This document shows, piece by piece, positions 47,408 through 55,862 of a stretch of 64,000 nucleotides of DNA. The position numbers and the translations under genes were made by a program. The notes below the pieces were generated by a model. That model ran no database searches and was not told the origin of the DNA. It saw only the letters and a program-made list of their open reading frames with translations. Positions within the stretch are counted from its first letter, which is position 1. The number at the start of each line of letters is the position of its first letter. Origin of the DNA: Bacillus sp. (in: firmicutes) (GTDB lineage Bacteria > Bacillota > Bacilli > Bacillales > Bacillaceae_J). The DNA lies in the NCBI GenBank assembly GCA_012842745.1, contig DUSF01000044.1:41100-105099 (forward strand). Direction: 5' to 3'.

Positions 47408-48457
47408 ATGAACAATTTACTAACAAAACATTGGATTGTGGATAAAACTGAGCGCCCACTCACAGCTAATCCACAAATAAAAGAGGCGGCGTTGTGGATA
47501 ACTGAAGATGAAGTTGTCGCTTTTCCTACAGAAACAGTGTACGGACTTGGAGCAAATGCCTTGTCAGACAAGGCTATTGCGAAAATTTATGAAGCAAAAG
47601 GGCGTCCAAGTGATAATCCGCTAATTGTCCACATTGCAAATAGAGAACAACTTATTAATCTTGTGGAAAATATTCCGGATACAGCCCAAAAACTAATGGC
47701 TGTTTTTTGGCCAGGTCCATTAACGATTATTTTTAAAAGTAATGTTGCCGTTTCGGAAAAAGTGACAGCAGGACTCAAAACGGTGGCTGTCCGTATGCCT
47801 GACCATCCAATTGCATTAGCTATTATAGAGGCTGCAGCAGTGCCGTTAGCTGCACCTAGTGCTAATCTTTCCGGTAAACCTAGCCCAACAAAAGCAGCCC
47901 ATGTTTTACATGACTTAAATGGACGAATTGCCGGTGTCCTAGATGGTGGCCCAACTGGTGTCGGACTGGAATCAACCGTCATTGACTGCACGATCACTCC
48001 ACCGATGATTTTGCGCCCAGGCGGTGTAACGAAAGAACAAATTGAAGCAGAAATCGGCCCAGTAGCTGTGGACAAGTCACTTTTAGAAAAAGATGAAAGT
48101 CCAAAGGCGCCGGGGATGAAATATACACATTATGCCCCTAAAGCTCCATTACTTGTTGTTGAAGGCTCAAATACTTTTATTGAAACACTTATTAAGGAAC
48201 AGCAGCAAAACGGCAAAAAAGTGGGTATGTTGACAACTGAAGAAAATAAACACGATTATAATGCAGATGTAATTGTTGCCTGTGGATATCGGGAGGATTT
48301 AAAAACAGTTGCCCAGCATTTATATGATAGCTTACGAGCTCTTGACGAAAAAAATATAGACATTATTTTTTCTGAAAGTTTTCCACAATCAGGTGTAGGT
48401 GTGGCGATTATGAACCGTCTTTTTAAAGCAGCTGGGGGACATGTAATAAAAGAATAA
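47408..48457 (+). CDS. ywlC: L-threonylcarbamoyladenylate synthase (Sua5/YwlC)
   Basis: 349 residues, long Sua5 form with a YrdC domain (about 20-210) plus a C-terminal Sua5 domain (about 240-345). It makes threonylcarbamoyl-AMP for t6A at position 37 of ANN-decoding tRNAs. Motifs: VVAFPTETVYGLGANALSD, IYEAKGRPSDNPLIVHI, VAVRMPDHPIALAII and APSANLSGKPSPTKAAHV, then APGMKYTHYAPKAPL in the linker. GGAAAGG precedes the ATG. Confidence 0.94.
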   Translation: MNNLLTKHWIVDKTERPLTANPQIKEAALWITEDEVVAFPTETVYGLGANALSDKAIAKIYEAKGRPSDNPLIVHIANREQLINLVENIPDTAQKLMAVFWPGPLTIIFKSNVAVSEKVTAGLKTVAVRMPDHPIALAIIEAAAVPLAAPSANLSGKPSPTKAAHVLHDLNGRIAGVLDGGPTGVGLESTVIDCTITPPMILRPGGVTKEQIEAEIGPVAVDKSLLEKDESPKAPGMKYTHYAPKAPLLVVEGSNTFIETLIKEQQQNGKKVGMLTTEENKHDYNADVIVACGYREDLKTVAQHLYDSLRALDEKNIDIIFSESFPQSGVGVAIMNRLFKAAGGHVIKE

Positions 48458-48570
48458 ACCTTTTCAAGCCCCATTTGGCTTCATTCCTGCCCGCAAGCCA
48501 GCGGCTCAATTGGGCATAAATCCCTTTGGACGTGCATATGTTATACAAGCATGCCACGGGGGGAAAGACG

Positions 48571-49131
48571 ATGGGGGTAACAGAGCTAATTGGAGAGATT
48601 ATAACATTATCTATTATGGCTATTGCTCTAGGAATGGATGCTTTTTCACTAGGGTTAGGAATGGGTATGGTCCGCTTGCGCTTGAAGCAAGTTTTAAACA
48701 TTGGAATAATCATTGGCATTTTTCATGTGATTATGCCGCTTTTAGGAATGGGCCTTGGCCGCGTAATTTCCTTTCATTTTAGTGGCATCGCAACTTACAT
48801 AGGTGGAGCGCTTTTATTAATTTTAGGATTACAAATGGTCATTTCATCCTTTAAATCAGGTCAGGAAACCTTTGTGACGCCAATCGGTTTCGGATTAATT
48901 ATTTTTGCATTAAGTGTCAGCTTGGATAGCTTTTCGGTTGGCTTAAGCCTCGGAATTTTTGGTGCACGGACAGCGGTGACAATTTTCCTTTTTGGTTTTT
49001 TTAGCATGATATTGACATGGGCTGGCTTGTTATTAGCTAGAAAGGTACAAGTATGGCTAGGATCATACGGAGAAGCGCTTGGTGGTGGTATTTTATTCGC
49101 TTTCGGCCTAAAGCTATTATTACCAATTTAA
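48571..49131 (+). CDS. mntP: Manganese efflux pump MntP
   Basis: 186 residues from ATG 48571 (GGGGGGAAAG upstream); the longer frame from 48526 lacks a ribosome binding site. Six hydrophobic helices in two related halves. Each half has the metal-site motif with Asp: [16 protein letters not shown] and [16 protein letters not shown]. It exports Mn2+ across the cytoplasmic membrane. I see no yybP-ykoY (manganese) riboswitch in the 113 bases upstream. Corresponds to ywlD. Confidence 0.92.
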   Translation: MGVTELIGEIITLSIMAIALGMDAFSLGLGMGMVRLRLKQVLNIGIIIGIFHVIMPLLGMGLGRVISFHFSGIATYIGGALLLILGLQMVISSFKSGQETFVTPIGFGLIIFALSVSLDSFSVGLSLGIFGARTAVTIFLFGFFSMILTWAGLLLARKVQVWLGSYGEALGGGILFAFGLKLLLPI

Positions 49132-49147
49132 AAATCATTTGACAAAC

Positions 49148-49185
49148 AGCTTACTAATCATCGTTGATTAAGTAGGCTTTTTTGT
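49148..49185 (+). terminator. mntP terminator
   Basis: AGCTTACTAATCA and TTGATTAAGTAGGCT pair imperfectly (small bulges) around TCG, followed by a T run. Confidence 0.75.
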
Positions 49186-49306
49186 AAAACGGAAATAATG
49201 ACGAAGTTTATTTGATTATTTTTAATAATTTATATTAGAAACAACCTAATTGTTTTATAATAGTATACAGAGTTGTGCCAATTTGTGAATGGAGGAGGGA
49301 GCCTTC

Positions 49307-49744
49307 ATGCGTAAAATCCTATTCATTTGTACAGGAAATACATGTCGCAGTCCAATGGCAGAGGCTATTTTGAGGCATCGAACAAATAACCGCTACGAAG
49401 TTAAATCGGCTGGTATTTTTGCGCACGATGGTAGTACCGCGTCGCCTCATTCTATTGAAGTTTTAAAAAAACAATCGATTTCGATTGACCATAAATCGAA
49501 ACAGCTTACAACCGAACTAGTAACATGGTCTGATTTAATTCTAACGATGGGAAAAAGCCATAAAGAAATGATTCTAGAGCGCTATCCGAAGGCTTTTGAT
49601 AAGGTATTTAGCTTAAAAGAATTTGCCCAAAACAAGAAAGTGGATATTGCCGATCCGTATGGCGGAACACTTGATGACTATGAAAAAACTTTTCAAGAAA
49701 TAGATGAAGCCATTGCGAAGCTTATTGAAAAATTGGGGAGTTAA
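49307..49744 (+). CDS. ywlE: Protein arginine phosphatase YwlE
   Basis: 145 residues from ATG 49307 (GGAGGAGGGAG upstream). Low-molecular-weight phosphatase fold with the P-loop C8-TGNTC-R14-S. T12 in this loop is the residue that gives arginine-phosphate specificity in B. subtilis YwlE (T11), where tyrosine phosphatases have Ile. The general acid Asp is in ADPYGGTLDDYEK. It reverses protein arginine phosphorylation by McsB and so counters ClpCP targeting. No terminator is seen before the chemoreceptor gene 84 bases downstream. Confidence 0.93.
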   Translation: MRKILFICTGNTCRSPMAEAILRHRTNNRYEVKSAGIFAHDGSTASPHSIEVLKKQSISIDHKSKQLTTELVTWSDLILTMGKSHKEMILERYPKAFDKVFSLKEFAQNKKVDIADPYGGTLDDYEKTFQEIDEAIAKLIEKLGS

Positions 49745-49828
49745 AACACGGACATTATTGAAGTGTATTCAACTTAGCTTTAGATTGTTTCGGAAAAACA
49801 GTAATGTTATGAAACAGGAGGCAGCCTA

Positions 49829-51130
49829 ATGAAAAGAAGATACAAGTTTAGCTTGCGTTTAAAAATGATAGTGTTTATCACAGTTGTTTCATTTATAACA
49901 TATTCAACAAGTGCATTTTTCCTTTACTTTGTTTATGATTATGTAAATAATTATATTTTTTCAATGACTAAAGAGGTATTTACCATTATTACTTTGTTGT
50001 TGGGAATCATTTGGTCGGGGATTCTTACTGCTTTCGCCGCCGGTTTTATCATCAAACCATTGCAAACACTCGAAGAAGCCGCCCATAAGGCTGCAGAAGG
50101 CGATATCCGTGATGATGTGAAAATATCGCAATCTGATGATGAAATTCGTTCATTAGGACTAGCTTTTAATAACATGTTAAAATCTTTAAGAACAATGGTA
50201 GTTAATATTGAGCAAAACTTTCAAACAACAAGCCAAAATGTAGACATTATTTCAGAAGCATCAAAAACGGCAGCTATTAAAGCCGAAGGTATTTCGAAAA
50301 CACTTGAAGATATAGCGCATGGTGCTGAACGTTCAGCAGTTGCCATTACAGCAACCGTTGAATCGATTAACACTGTTACGAATATTTCCGAGGAAGTTTT
50401 AAAGCATGCAAAAGGCTCTGAAGGGGTTTCCGCGCATATGGTTGCTTCATTGGAGAATAGCAAAAAAGTTATTTATTCGCTAGTTGAGGGAATTGAAAGA
50501 CTTGTAAAGGACAATCAAGCCTCTTTAGCAGTCGTCCAACGACTTGAGAAGGATGCGCAGGAAATTGATAATATTATTTCGCTTGTCGGTGATATTGCTG
50601 AAAAGACAAATTTATTAGCTATTAACGCTTCTATTGAAGCCGCGCATGCCGGGGAACAAGGCAAAGGCTTTGCGGTTGTTGCGGAAGAGGTACGCCAGCT
50701 AGCTATCCAAAGTAGACAAGCTGTTCAGGGAATTTCTGATTTAGTTCAAAAGATTCAAGATGAGGTTAAAAATGTAGTCACGCAAATTCTTGAACAAGTG
50801 GATACAGCAAATAAAAGTGCGGAAAAAGGGCTTAAAACTAACACAGCTATTCAGCAAATGACGGAATCTGTCCATACAATGGAAGAAGCTATTCAACAAA
50901 TTGCCGTATATGCCGAAAAACAAATGAAATTCATCCAAGAAACATCTTCCCAATCTGAGGAAGTAGCGGGCGTTGCGGAAGAAACTTCAGCTGGCACAGA
51001 GGAAATTGCGGCGACTACGATAGAGCAGGTAGAGATGATGGAGGATATTGTAACCATTGCCAGTGAATTATCGATACAAGCACAGAAATTAAAACAAACA
51101 ATCAGCCAATTTCAATTAGGGGGAAAATAG
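49829..51130 (+). CDS. Methyl-accepting chemotaxis protein without extracellular sensor
   Basis: 433 residues. Two membrane helices (about 13-35 and 50-72) are joined by a loop of only about 15 residues, so there is no extracellular ligand domain. A HAMP domain follows (about 72-125, FIIKPLQTLEEAAHKAAEGDIRDDVKI), then a long coiled-coil signalling domain with the CheA-contact hairpin EKTNLLAINASIEAAHAGEQGKGFAVVAEEVRQLA near residue 260. It could sense a membrane or cytoplasmic cue. rpiB starts one base after its stop, implying cotranscription. In B. subtilis no receptor lies here. GGAGG precedes the ATG. Confidence 0.92.
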   Translation: MKRRYKFSLRLKMIVFITVVSFITYSTSAFFLYFVYDYVNNYIFSMTKEVFTIITLLLGIIWSGILTAFAAGFIIKPLQTLEEAAHKAAEGDIRDDVKISQSDDEIRSLGLAFNNMLKSLRTMVVNIEQNFQTTSQNVDIISEASKTAAIKAEGISKTLEDIAHGAERSAVAITATVESINTVTNISEEVLKHAKGSEGVSAHMVASLENSKKVIYSLVEGIERLVKDNQASLAVVQRLEKDAQEIDNIISLVGDIAEKTNLLAINASIEAAHAGEQGKGFAVVAEEVRQLAIQSRQAVQGISDLVQKIQDEVKNVVTQILEQVDTANKSAEKGLKTNTAIQQMTESVHTMEEAIQQIAVYAEKQMKFIQETSSQSEEVAGVAEETSAGTEEIAATTIEQVEMMEDIVTIASELSIQAQKLKQTISQFQLGGK

Positions 51131-51131
51131 C

Positions 51132-51572
51132 ATGAAAGTAGCAATTGCTTCAGATCACGGCGGGATTCATATTAGAGAGGAAATTAAGAATTTAATGGAA
51201 GAGATGGGGATTGAATATGACGACTTTGGCTGCGAATGCAGCACCTCTGTCGATTATCCAGATTATGCCTTTCCAGTTGCGGAAAAAGTTGCAAAGGGAG
51301 AGTATGATCGTGGCATTCTTATTTGTGGCACAGGCATTGGTATGTCAATTTCAGCGAACAAAGTAAATGGAATACGTTGTGCTTTAGTGCACGACGTTTT
51401 TAGTGCGAAAGCAACACGAGAGCATAATGATAGCAATGTTCTTGCAATGGGTGAGCGTGTAGTCGGCCCTGGTCTAGCAAGAGAAATTGCTAGAGTATGG
51501 CTGACAACTGAGTTCGAAGGCGGCCGCCATTTAAATCGTGTCAACAAAATTACTGATTACGAAAAAAAATAA
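51132..51572 (+). CDS. rpiB: Ribose-5-phosphate isomerase B
   Basis: 146 residues, RpiB/LacAB family. It interconverts ribose-5-phosphate and ribulose-5-phosphate. IASDHGGIHIREEI at the start, then the active-site cysteine in GILICGTGIGMSISANKVNGIRCALVHD, and EHNDSNVLAMGERVVG. The RBS (GGGGAAAAT) lies in the end of the chemoreceptor gene, with a one-base gap between the two. Corresponds to ywlF. Histidine after MSADH-type DHGG and length agree with RpiB rather than LacA/B. Confidence 0.93.
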   Translation: MKVAIASDHGGIHIREEIKNLMEEMGIEYDDFGCECSTSVDYPDYAFPVAEKVAKGEYDRGILICGTGIGMSISANKVNGIRCALVHDVFSAKATREHNDSNVLAMGERVVGPGLAREIARVWLTTEFEGGRHLNRVNKITDYEKK

Positions 51573-51582
51573 TGTAACACAT

Positions 51583-51614
51583 GGGACACGGGGAAAGGCT
51601 TGGTGTCCCGTTTT
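51583..51614 (+). terminator. rpiB terminator
   Basis: GGGACAC (51583-51589) / GTGTCCC (51603-51609), followed by GTTTTA. The T run is short, so read-through to ywlG is possible. Confidence 0.65.
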
Positions 51615-51654
51615 ATTGAGGATATTTATTTTCACGGAAAAGGGGTAATTTTTA

Positions 51655-52233
51655 ATGGAGATAGATTTAGAGCTAATAAAAAACGAGCTTCAAACTGTAG
51701 TAGCTGACCTCCAAAGAGCCGCATCGCTTACAAGAGAGCATATCCTTGTAATTGGATGCAGTACGAGTGAGGTGATTGGCAAGCGAATTGGAAGTTCTGG
51801 CACAGATGATGTTGCCCAAATAATTTTTGAAGTATTGGCAAAGTTTAAGGAAGAGACGGGTGTACAGTTAGCCTTTCAATGCTGCGAGCATTTAAACCGT
51901 GCCATTGTTGTTGAAAACGAAACAGTGCAAAAAAAGCAGCTTGAACAAGTTTCTGTTATACCGGTTAAACATGCGGGTGGAGCGATGGCTACATACGCTT
52001 TCCACCGTATGGAAAATCCGCGAATGGTTGAATTTATAAAAGCGGATGCTGGTATAGACATAGGTGATACATTTATCGGAATGCATATTAAACATGTCGC
52101 GGTCCCAGTTCGTAGTAAAGTAACAGAAATTGGGAAGGCTCATGTAACAATGGCTTGCAGCAGACCGAAATTAATCGGTGGCGAACGAGCTGTATATTCG
52201 GAAATAAAAGTGAATAAAACTTGTGACAGCTGA
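51655..52233 (+). CDS. ywlG: UPF0340 / TIGR01440 family protein YwlG
   Basis: 192 residues. It matches the TIGR01440 family over its length ([92 protein letters not shown]). No biochemical function is established. The order rpiB-ywlG-glyA is conserved with B. subtilis. AAAAGGGG precedes the ATG. No signal peptide or membrane segment is seen. Confidence 0.9.
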   Translation: MEIDLELIKNELQTVVADLQRAASLTREHILVIGCSTSEVIGKRIGSSGTDDVAQIIFEVLAKFKEETGVQLAFQCCEHLNRAIVVENETVQKKQLEQVSVIPVKHAGGAMATYAFHRMENPRMVEFIKADAGIDIGDTFIGMHIKHVAVPVRSKVTEIGKAHVTMACSRPKLIGGERAVYSEIKVNKTCDS

Positions 52234-52287
52234 AGTATTAATAGTTTTTTCTTGAAAACAAATATGATACAATGGTGTTTGAGTGTT

Positions 52288-52300
52288 AATATTCGGATTT
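52288..52300 (-). promoter_or_regulatory. PurBox-like site before glyA
   Basis: On the minus strand AAATCCGAATATT matches the PurR box AWWWCCGAACWWT at 12 of 13 positions. glyA belongs to the PurR regulon in B. subtilis. Only one box is seen; strong PurR sites have two in inverted orientation. Confidence 0.45.
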
Positions 52301-52333
52301 CACTAAATTCATATATATTGTAGGAGGATCATC

Positions 52334-53575
52334 ATGGAGTTTTTAAAAGCACAAGACGCAGAGGTTTTTCAAGCGATTCAAGACGAACTTGGTCGCCAAC
52401 GCAATAAAATTGAGTTAATTGCGTCAGAGAATTTTGTAAGTGAAGCAGTAATGGAAGCGCAAGGTTCAGTTTTAACGAACAAATATGCTGAAGGTTATCC
52501 GGGCCGTCGCTATTATGGTGGTTGTGAGTATGTCGACGTAGCAGAAAACATCGCTAGAGATCGTGCGAAGCAAATTTTCGGAGCAGAGCATGTTAATGTA
52601 CAACCACATTCAGGTGCACAAGCGAACATGGCAGTTTACTTCACAATTTTAGAGCATGGGGATACAGTTCTAGGCATGAACTTATCACACGGCGGACATT
52701 TAACACATGGTAGCCCTGTCAACTTCAGTGGTGTCCAATATAACTTTGTTGCTTATGGCGTCGACGAAGAAACGCAACAAATCGATTATGAGGATGTGTT
52801 GGCAAAAGCGAAAGAACATAAGCCGAAATTAATCGTCGTTGGAGCTAGCGCTTACCCACGTGAAATTAATTTTAAGAAATTCCGTGAAATTGCTGATGAA
52901 GTTGGTGCTTACTTAATGGTTGATATGGCTCATATCGCTGGATTAGTTGCAGCAGGTCTACACATGAATCCAGTGCCATATGCTGATTTCGTAACAACAA
53001 CAACACATAAAACATTACGTGGACCACGTGGCGGGATGATTCTATGCAAAGAAGAATTCGCACAAAAAATTGATAAAGCGATTTTCCCGGGCATCCAAGG
53101 TGGCCCATTAATGCATGTGATTGCAGCAAAAGCTGTTGCATTCGGCGAAGCACTTCAAGCTAGCTTTAAGGAATATGCCGAAAATATTATTAAAAATGCA
53201 AAACGACTTGCTGAAGGATTGCAAAAGCAAGGCTTTACATTAGTATCAGGCGGCACTGACAACCATCTTTTATTACTAGACGTTCGCAACTTAGGTTTAA
53301 CTGGAAAAGTTGCCGAAAATGCATTAGATGATGTAGGTATTACAGTGAACAAAAACACGATTCCATATGATCCGGAAAGCCCATTTGTAACAAGCGGCAT
53401 CCGCATTGGCACTGCAGCAGTTACAAGCCGCGGCTTCGGCCTTGAGGAAATGGCTGAAATTGCTGAAATTATTGGCTTAACTTTAAAAAATGTTGATAAT
53501 GAAGAAAAACTTGCGGAAGCTGCAAAGCGTGTCCAAGACTTAACATCTAAATTTACATTATATCCAACTCGATAA
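52334..53575 (+). CDS. glyA: Serine hydroxymethyltransferase
   Basis: 413 residues. PLP enzyme converting serine and tetrahydrofolate to glycine and methylene-tetrahydrofolate. The PLP lysine is K226 in [15 protein letters not shown]. Other conserved parts are [38 protein letters not shown] and [35 protein letters not shown] precedes the ATG. A PurBox-like sequence upstream suggests purine-linked control. A terminator follows. Confidence 0.97.
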   Translation: MEFLKAQDAEVFQAIQDELGRQRNKIELIASENFVSEAVMEAQGSVLTNKYAEGYPGRRYYGGCEYVDVAENIARDRAKQIFGAEHVNVQPHSGAQANMAVYFTILEHGDTVLGMNLSHGGHLTHGSPVNFSGVQYNFVAYGVDEETQQIDYEDVLAKAKEHKPKLIVVGASAYPREINFKKFREIADEVGAYLMVDMAHIAGLVAAGLHMNPVPYADFVTTTTHKTLRGPRGGMILCKEEFAQKIDKAIFPGIQGGPLMHVIAAKAVAFGEALQASFKEYAENIIKNAKRLAEGLQKQGFTLVSGGTDNHLLLLDVRNLGLTGKVAENALDDVGITVNKNTIPYDPESPFVTSGIRIGTAAVTSRGFGLEEMAEIAEIIGLTLKNVDNEEKLAEAAKRVQDLTSKFTLYPTR

Positions 53576-53590
53576 TAGGCATTGTTTTAA

Positions 53591-53637
53591 AAAAAGGGGA
53601 TCTCACACTTCATTTTTTGAGTGTTGGGCCCCTTTTT
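53591..53637 (+). terminator. glyA terminator
   Basis: AAAAAGGGG (53591-53599) / CCCCTTTTT (53629-53637), with an inner imperfect CACACT/AGTGTT stem. The remaining spacer to upp (53638-53808) shows only a possible -35 TTGTAC and -10 TAATGT near 53755-53785. Confidence 0.8.
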
Positions 53638-53808
53638 GTATGAGGGCGAGCCTCCTCTTGTCCTCCTTTCATTTTTCCTATACAATTTACTAGATAAACA
53701 TCTTTCGACTAAAATAGGCAAATTTTTCTCTGAATCCGAAGATGATTTTTCTATTTGTACAAACTGGGCAACATACATAATGTGAGAACGCAGAAAAGGA
53801 GAGTTTAG

Positions 53809-54438
<630 letters not shown>

Positions 54439-54453
54439 TTGGAGTGAATGAAA

Positions 54454-55617
54454 ATGTCAAAACGAATTAAAATTTTAACAACCTTTGGGACAAGGCCAGA
54501 GGCAATAAAAATGTGTCCGCTTGTGCTTGAGTTGGAAAAACGGTCAGATGAATTTGAATCAATTGTGGCGGTAACCGCCCAGCACCGCCAAATGCTTGAT
54601 CAAGTTTTAGAAATTTTTAATGTGAAACCGGACTATGATTTAAACATCATGAAGGATCGGCAAACATTAGTGGGCGTAACGACTAAAGGGCTTGAAGGTT
54701 TGGATGCGGTAATAAAAGAGGTTAAGCCCGATATTGTGCTTGTACATGGTGATACAGCGACAACGTTTATCGCGAGCCTAGCTGCTTATTACAATCAAGT
54801 AGCAGTAGGCCATGTTGAAGCAGGCTTAAGGACTTGGAATAAATATTCGCCATTTCCAGAAGAGATGAATCGCCAATTAACTGGCGTAATTGCTGACCTT
54901 CATTTTGCGCCAACGGAAAAGGCTTTTGCAAACCTTATCGCGGAAAATAAAAAGCAAGAAGCGATTTTTATCACCGGAAACACAGCGATTGATGCCTTGA
55001 AAACGACTGTAAAAGATGATTATCATCATGACGTTCTTGAAAAAGTACAGGGTGGTAGACTTGTGCTAGTGACTGCTCATCGCCGTGAAAATCTTGGTGA
55101 GCCAATGCGTAGCATGTTTCGGGCGATTCGCCGCATTGTTGATGAGTATAGTGACGTACATGTCATCTATCCTGTGCATTTAAATCCCGCTGTTCGAGAA
55201 ATTGCAAATGAAATATTGGGTGGACATGAGCGCATTCAGTTAATCGAGCCGCTTGATGTTATTGATTTCCATAACTTCGCTGCACGGGCCCATTTAATTT
55301 TGACTGATTCAGGCGGTGTCCAGGAAGAAGCACCATCGCTTGGTGTACCTGTCCTTGTGTTGCGTGATACGACAGAGCGGCCTGAAGGAATTGAAGCGGG
55401 AACATTGAAGCTTGCTGGAACAGATGAGGATACGATTTATCGCTTGGCAGCTGAATTGCTTACAGATTCGGATGAATATGAAAAAATGGCAAAGGCCTCC
55501 AATCCATATGGTGACGGCAACGCTAGCGCGCGCATTGCCGAAGCAATCCGCTACCGTTTTGGCCAAATAGGAGAGCGTCCTGAAGCATTTGTGGTGGGGC
55601 AACGTGTTCCAAAATAA
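54454..55617 (+). CDS. mnaA: UDP-N-acetylglucosamine 2-epimerase (non-hydrolysing)
   Basis: 387 residues from ATG 54454, 9 bases after GGAG; ATG 54448 is too close to it. It makes UDP-ManNAc for teichoic acid linkage units or other wall glycans. Motifs: ILTTFGTRPEAIKMCPLVLEL, VHGDTATTFIASLAAYY, GHVEAGLRTWNKYSPFPEEMNR, TAHRRENLGEPM and LTDSGGVQEEAPSLGVPVLVLRDTTERPEG with UDP-binding residues. Cotranscribed with upp; strong terminator follows. Confidence 0.94.
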   Translation: MSKRIKILTTFGTRPEAIKMCPLVLELEKRSDEFESIVAVTAQHRQMLDQVLEIFNVKPDYDLNIMKDRQTLVGVTTKGLEGLDAVIKEVKPDIVLVHGDTATTFIASLAAYYNQVAVGHVEAGLRTWNKYSPFPEEMNRQLTGVIADLHFAPTEKAFANLIAENKKQEAIFITGNTAIDALKTTVKDDYHHDVLEKVQGGRLVLVTAHRRENLGEPMRSMFRAIRRIVDEYSDVHVIYPVHLNPAVREIANEILGGHERIQLIEPLDVIDFHNFAARAHLILTDSGGVQEEAPSLGVPVLVLRDTTERPEGIEAGTLKLAGTDEDTIYRLAAELLTDSDEYEKMAKASNPYGDGNASARIAEAIRYRFGQIGERPEAFVVGQRVPK

Positions 55618-55623
55618 AAATAG

Positions 55624-55670
55624 TAAAGCAGTACATGTTAGAAGTAAATCTACATGTGCTGCTTTTTTTT
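55624..55670 (+). terminator. mnaA terminator
   Basis: AAAGCAG-TACATGT pairs with ACATGT-GCTGCTTT (one bulge) and extends inward, followed by eight T. Confidence 0.85.
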
Positions 55671-55687
55671 GGAAAATTAATGCAATC

Positions 55688-55799
55688 GGACAATAAAAGT
55701 CCCATTTTGGACAATAAGTGCCTTTACTTGGACAAAATAGTACGAAATCTGGACAATAAGTCCCCTGTATCGGACAATAAATCCGCTAAGTTGGGCATT
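55688..55799 (-). repeat. Array of ATTGTCC boxes at 21-bp period, inverted (array D)
   Basis: On the plus strand the box reads GGACAAT. Copies begin at 55688, 55709, 55730 (GGACAAA), 55751, 55772, and a decayed GGGCATT at 55793. Five consecutive intervals are exactly 21 bp. The box orientation is opposite to arrays A-C relative to the window. The array lies between the mnaA terminator and the subtilase gene. Confidence 0.88.
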
Positions 55800-55862
55800 C
55801 ATTCACTACATAAAAATACCAATCAAGTGACACAATACCAAGTTAAGGAGTGTGTTGCCGAA

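Noticed and set aside
48458..48570. Manganese (yybP-ykoY) riboswitch before mntP
   Set aside because: I looked for the conserved paired-stem core and did not find it in these 113 bases.
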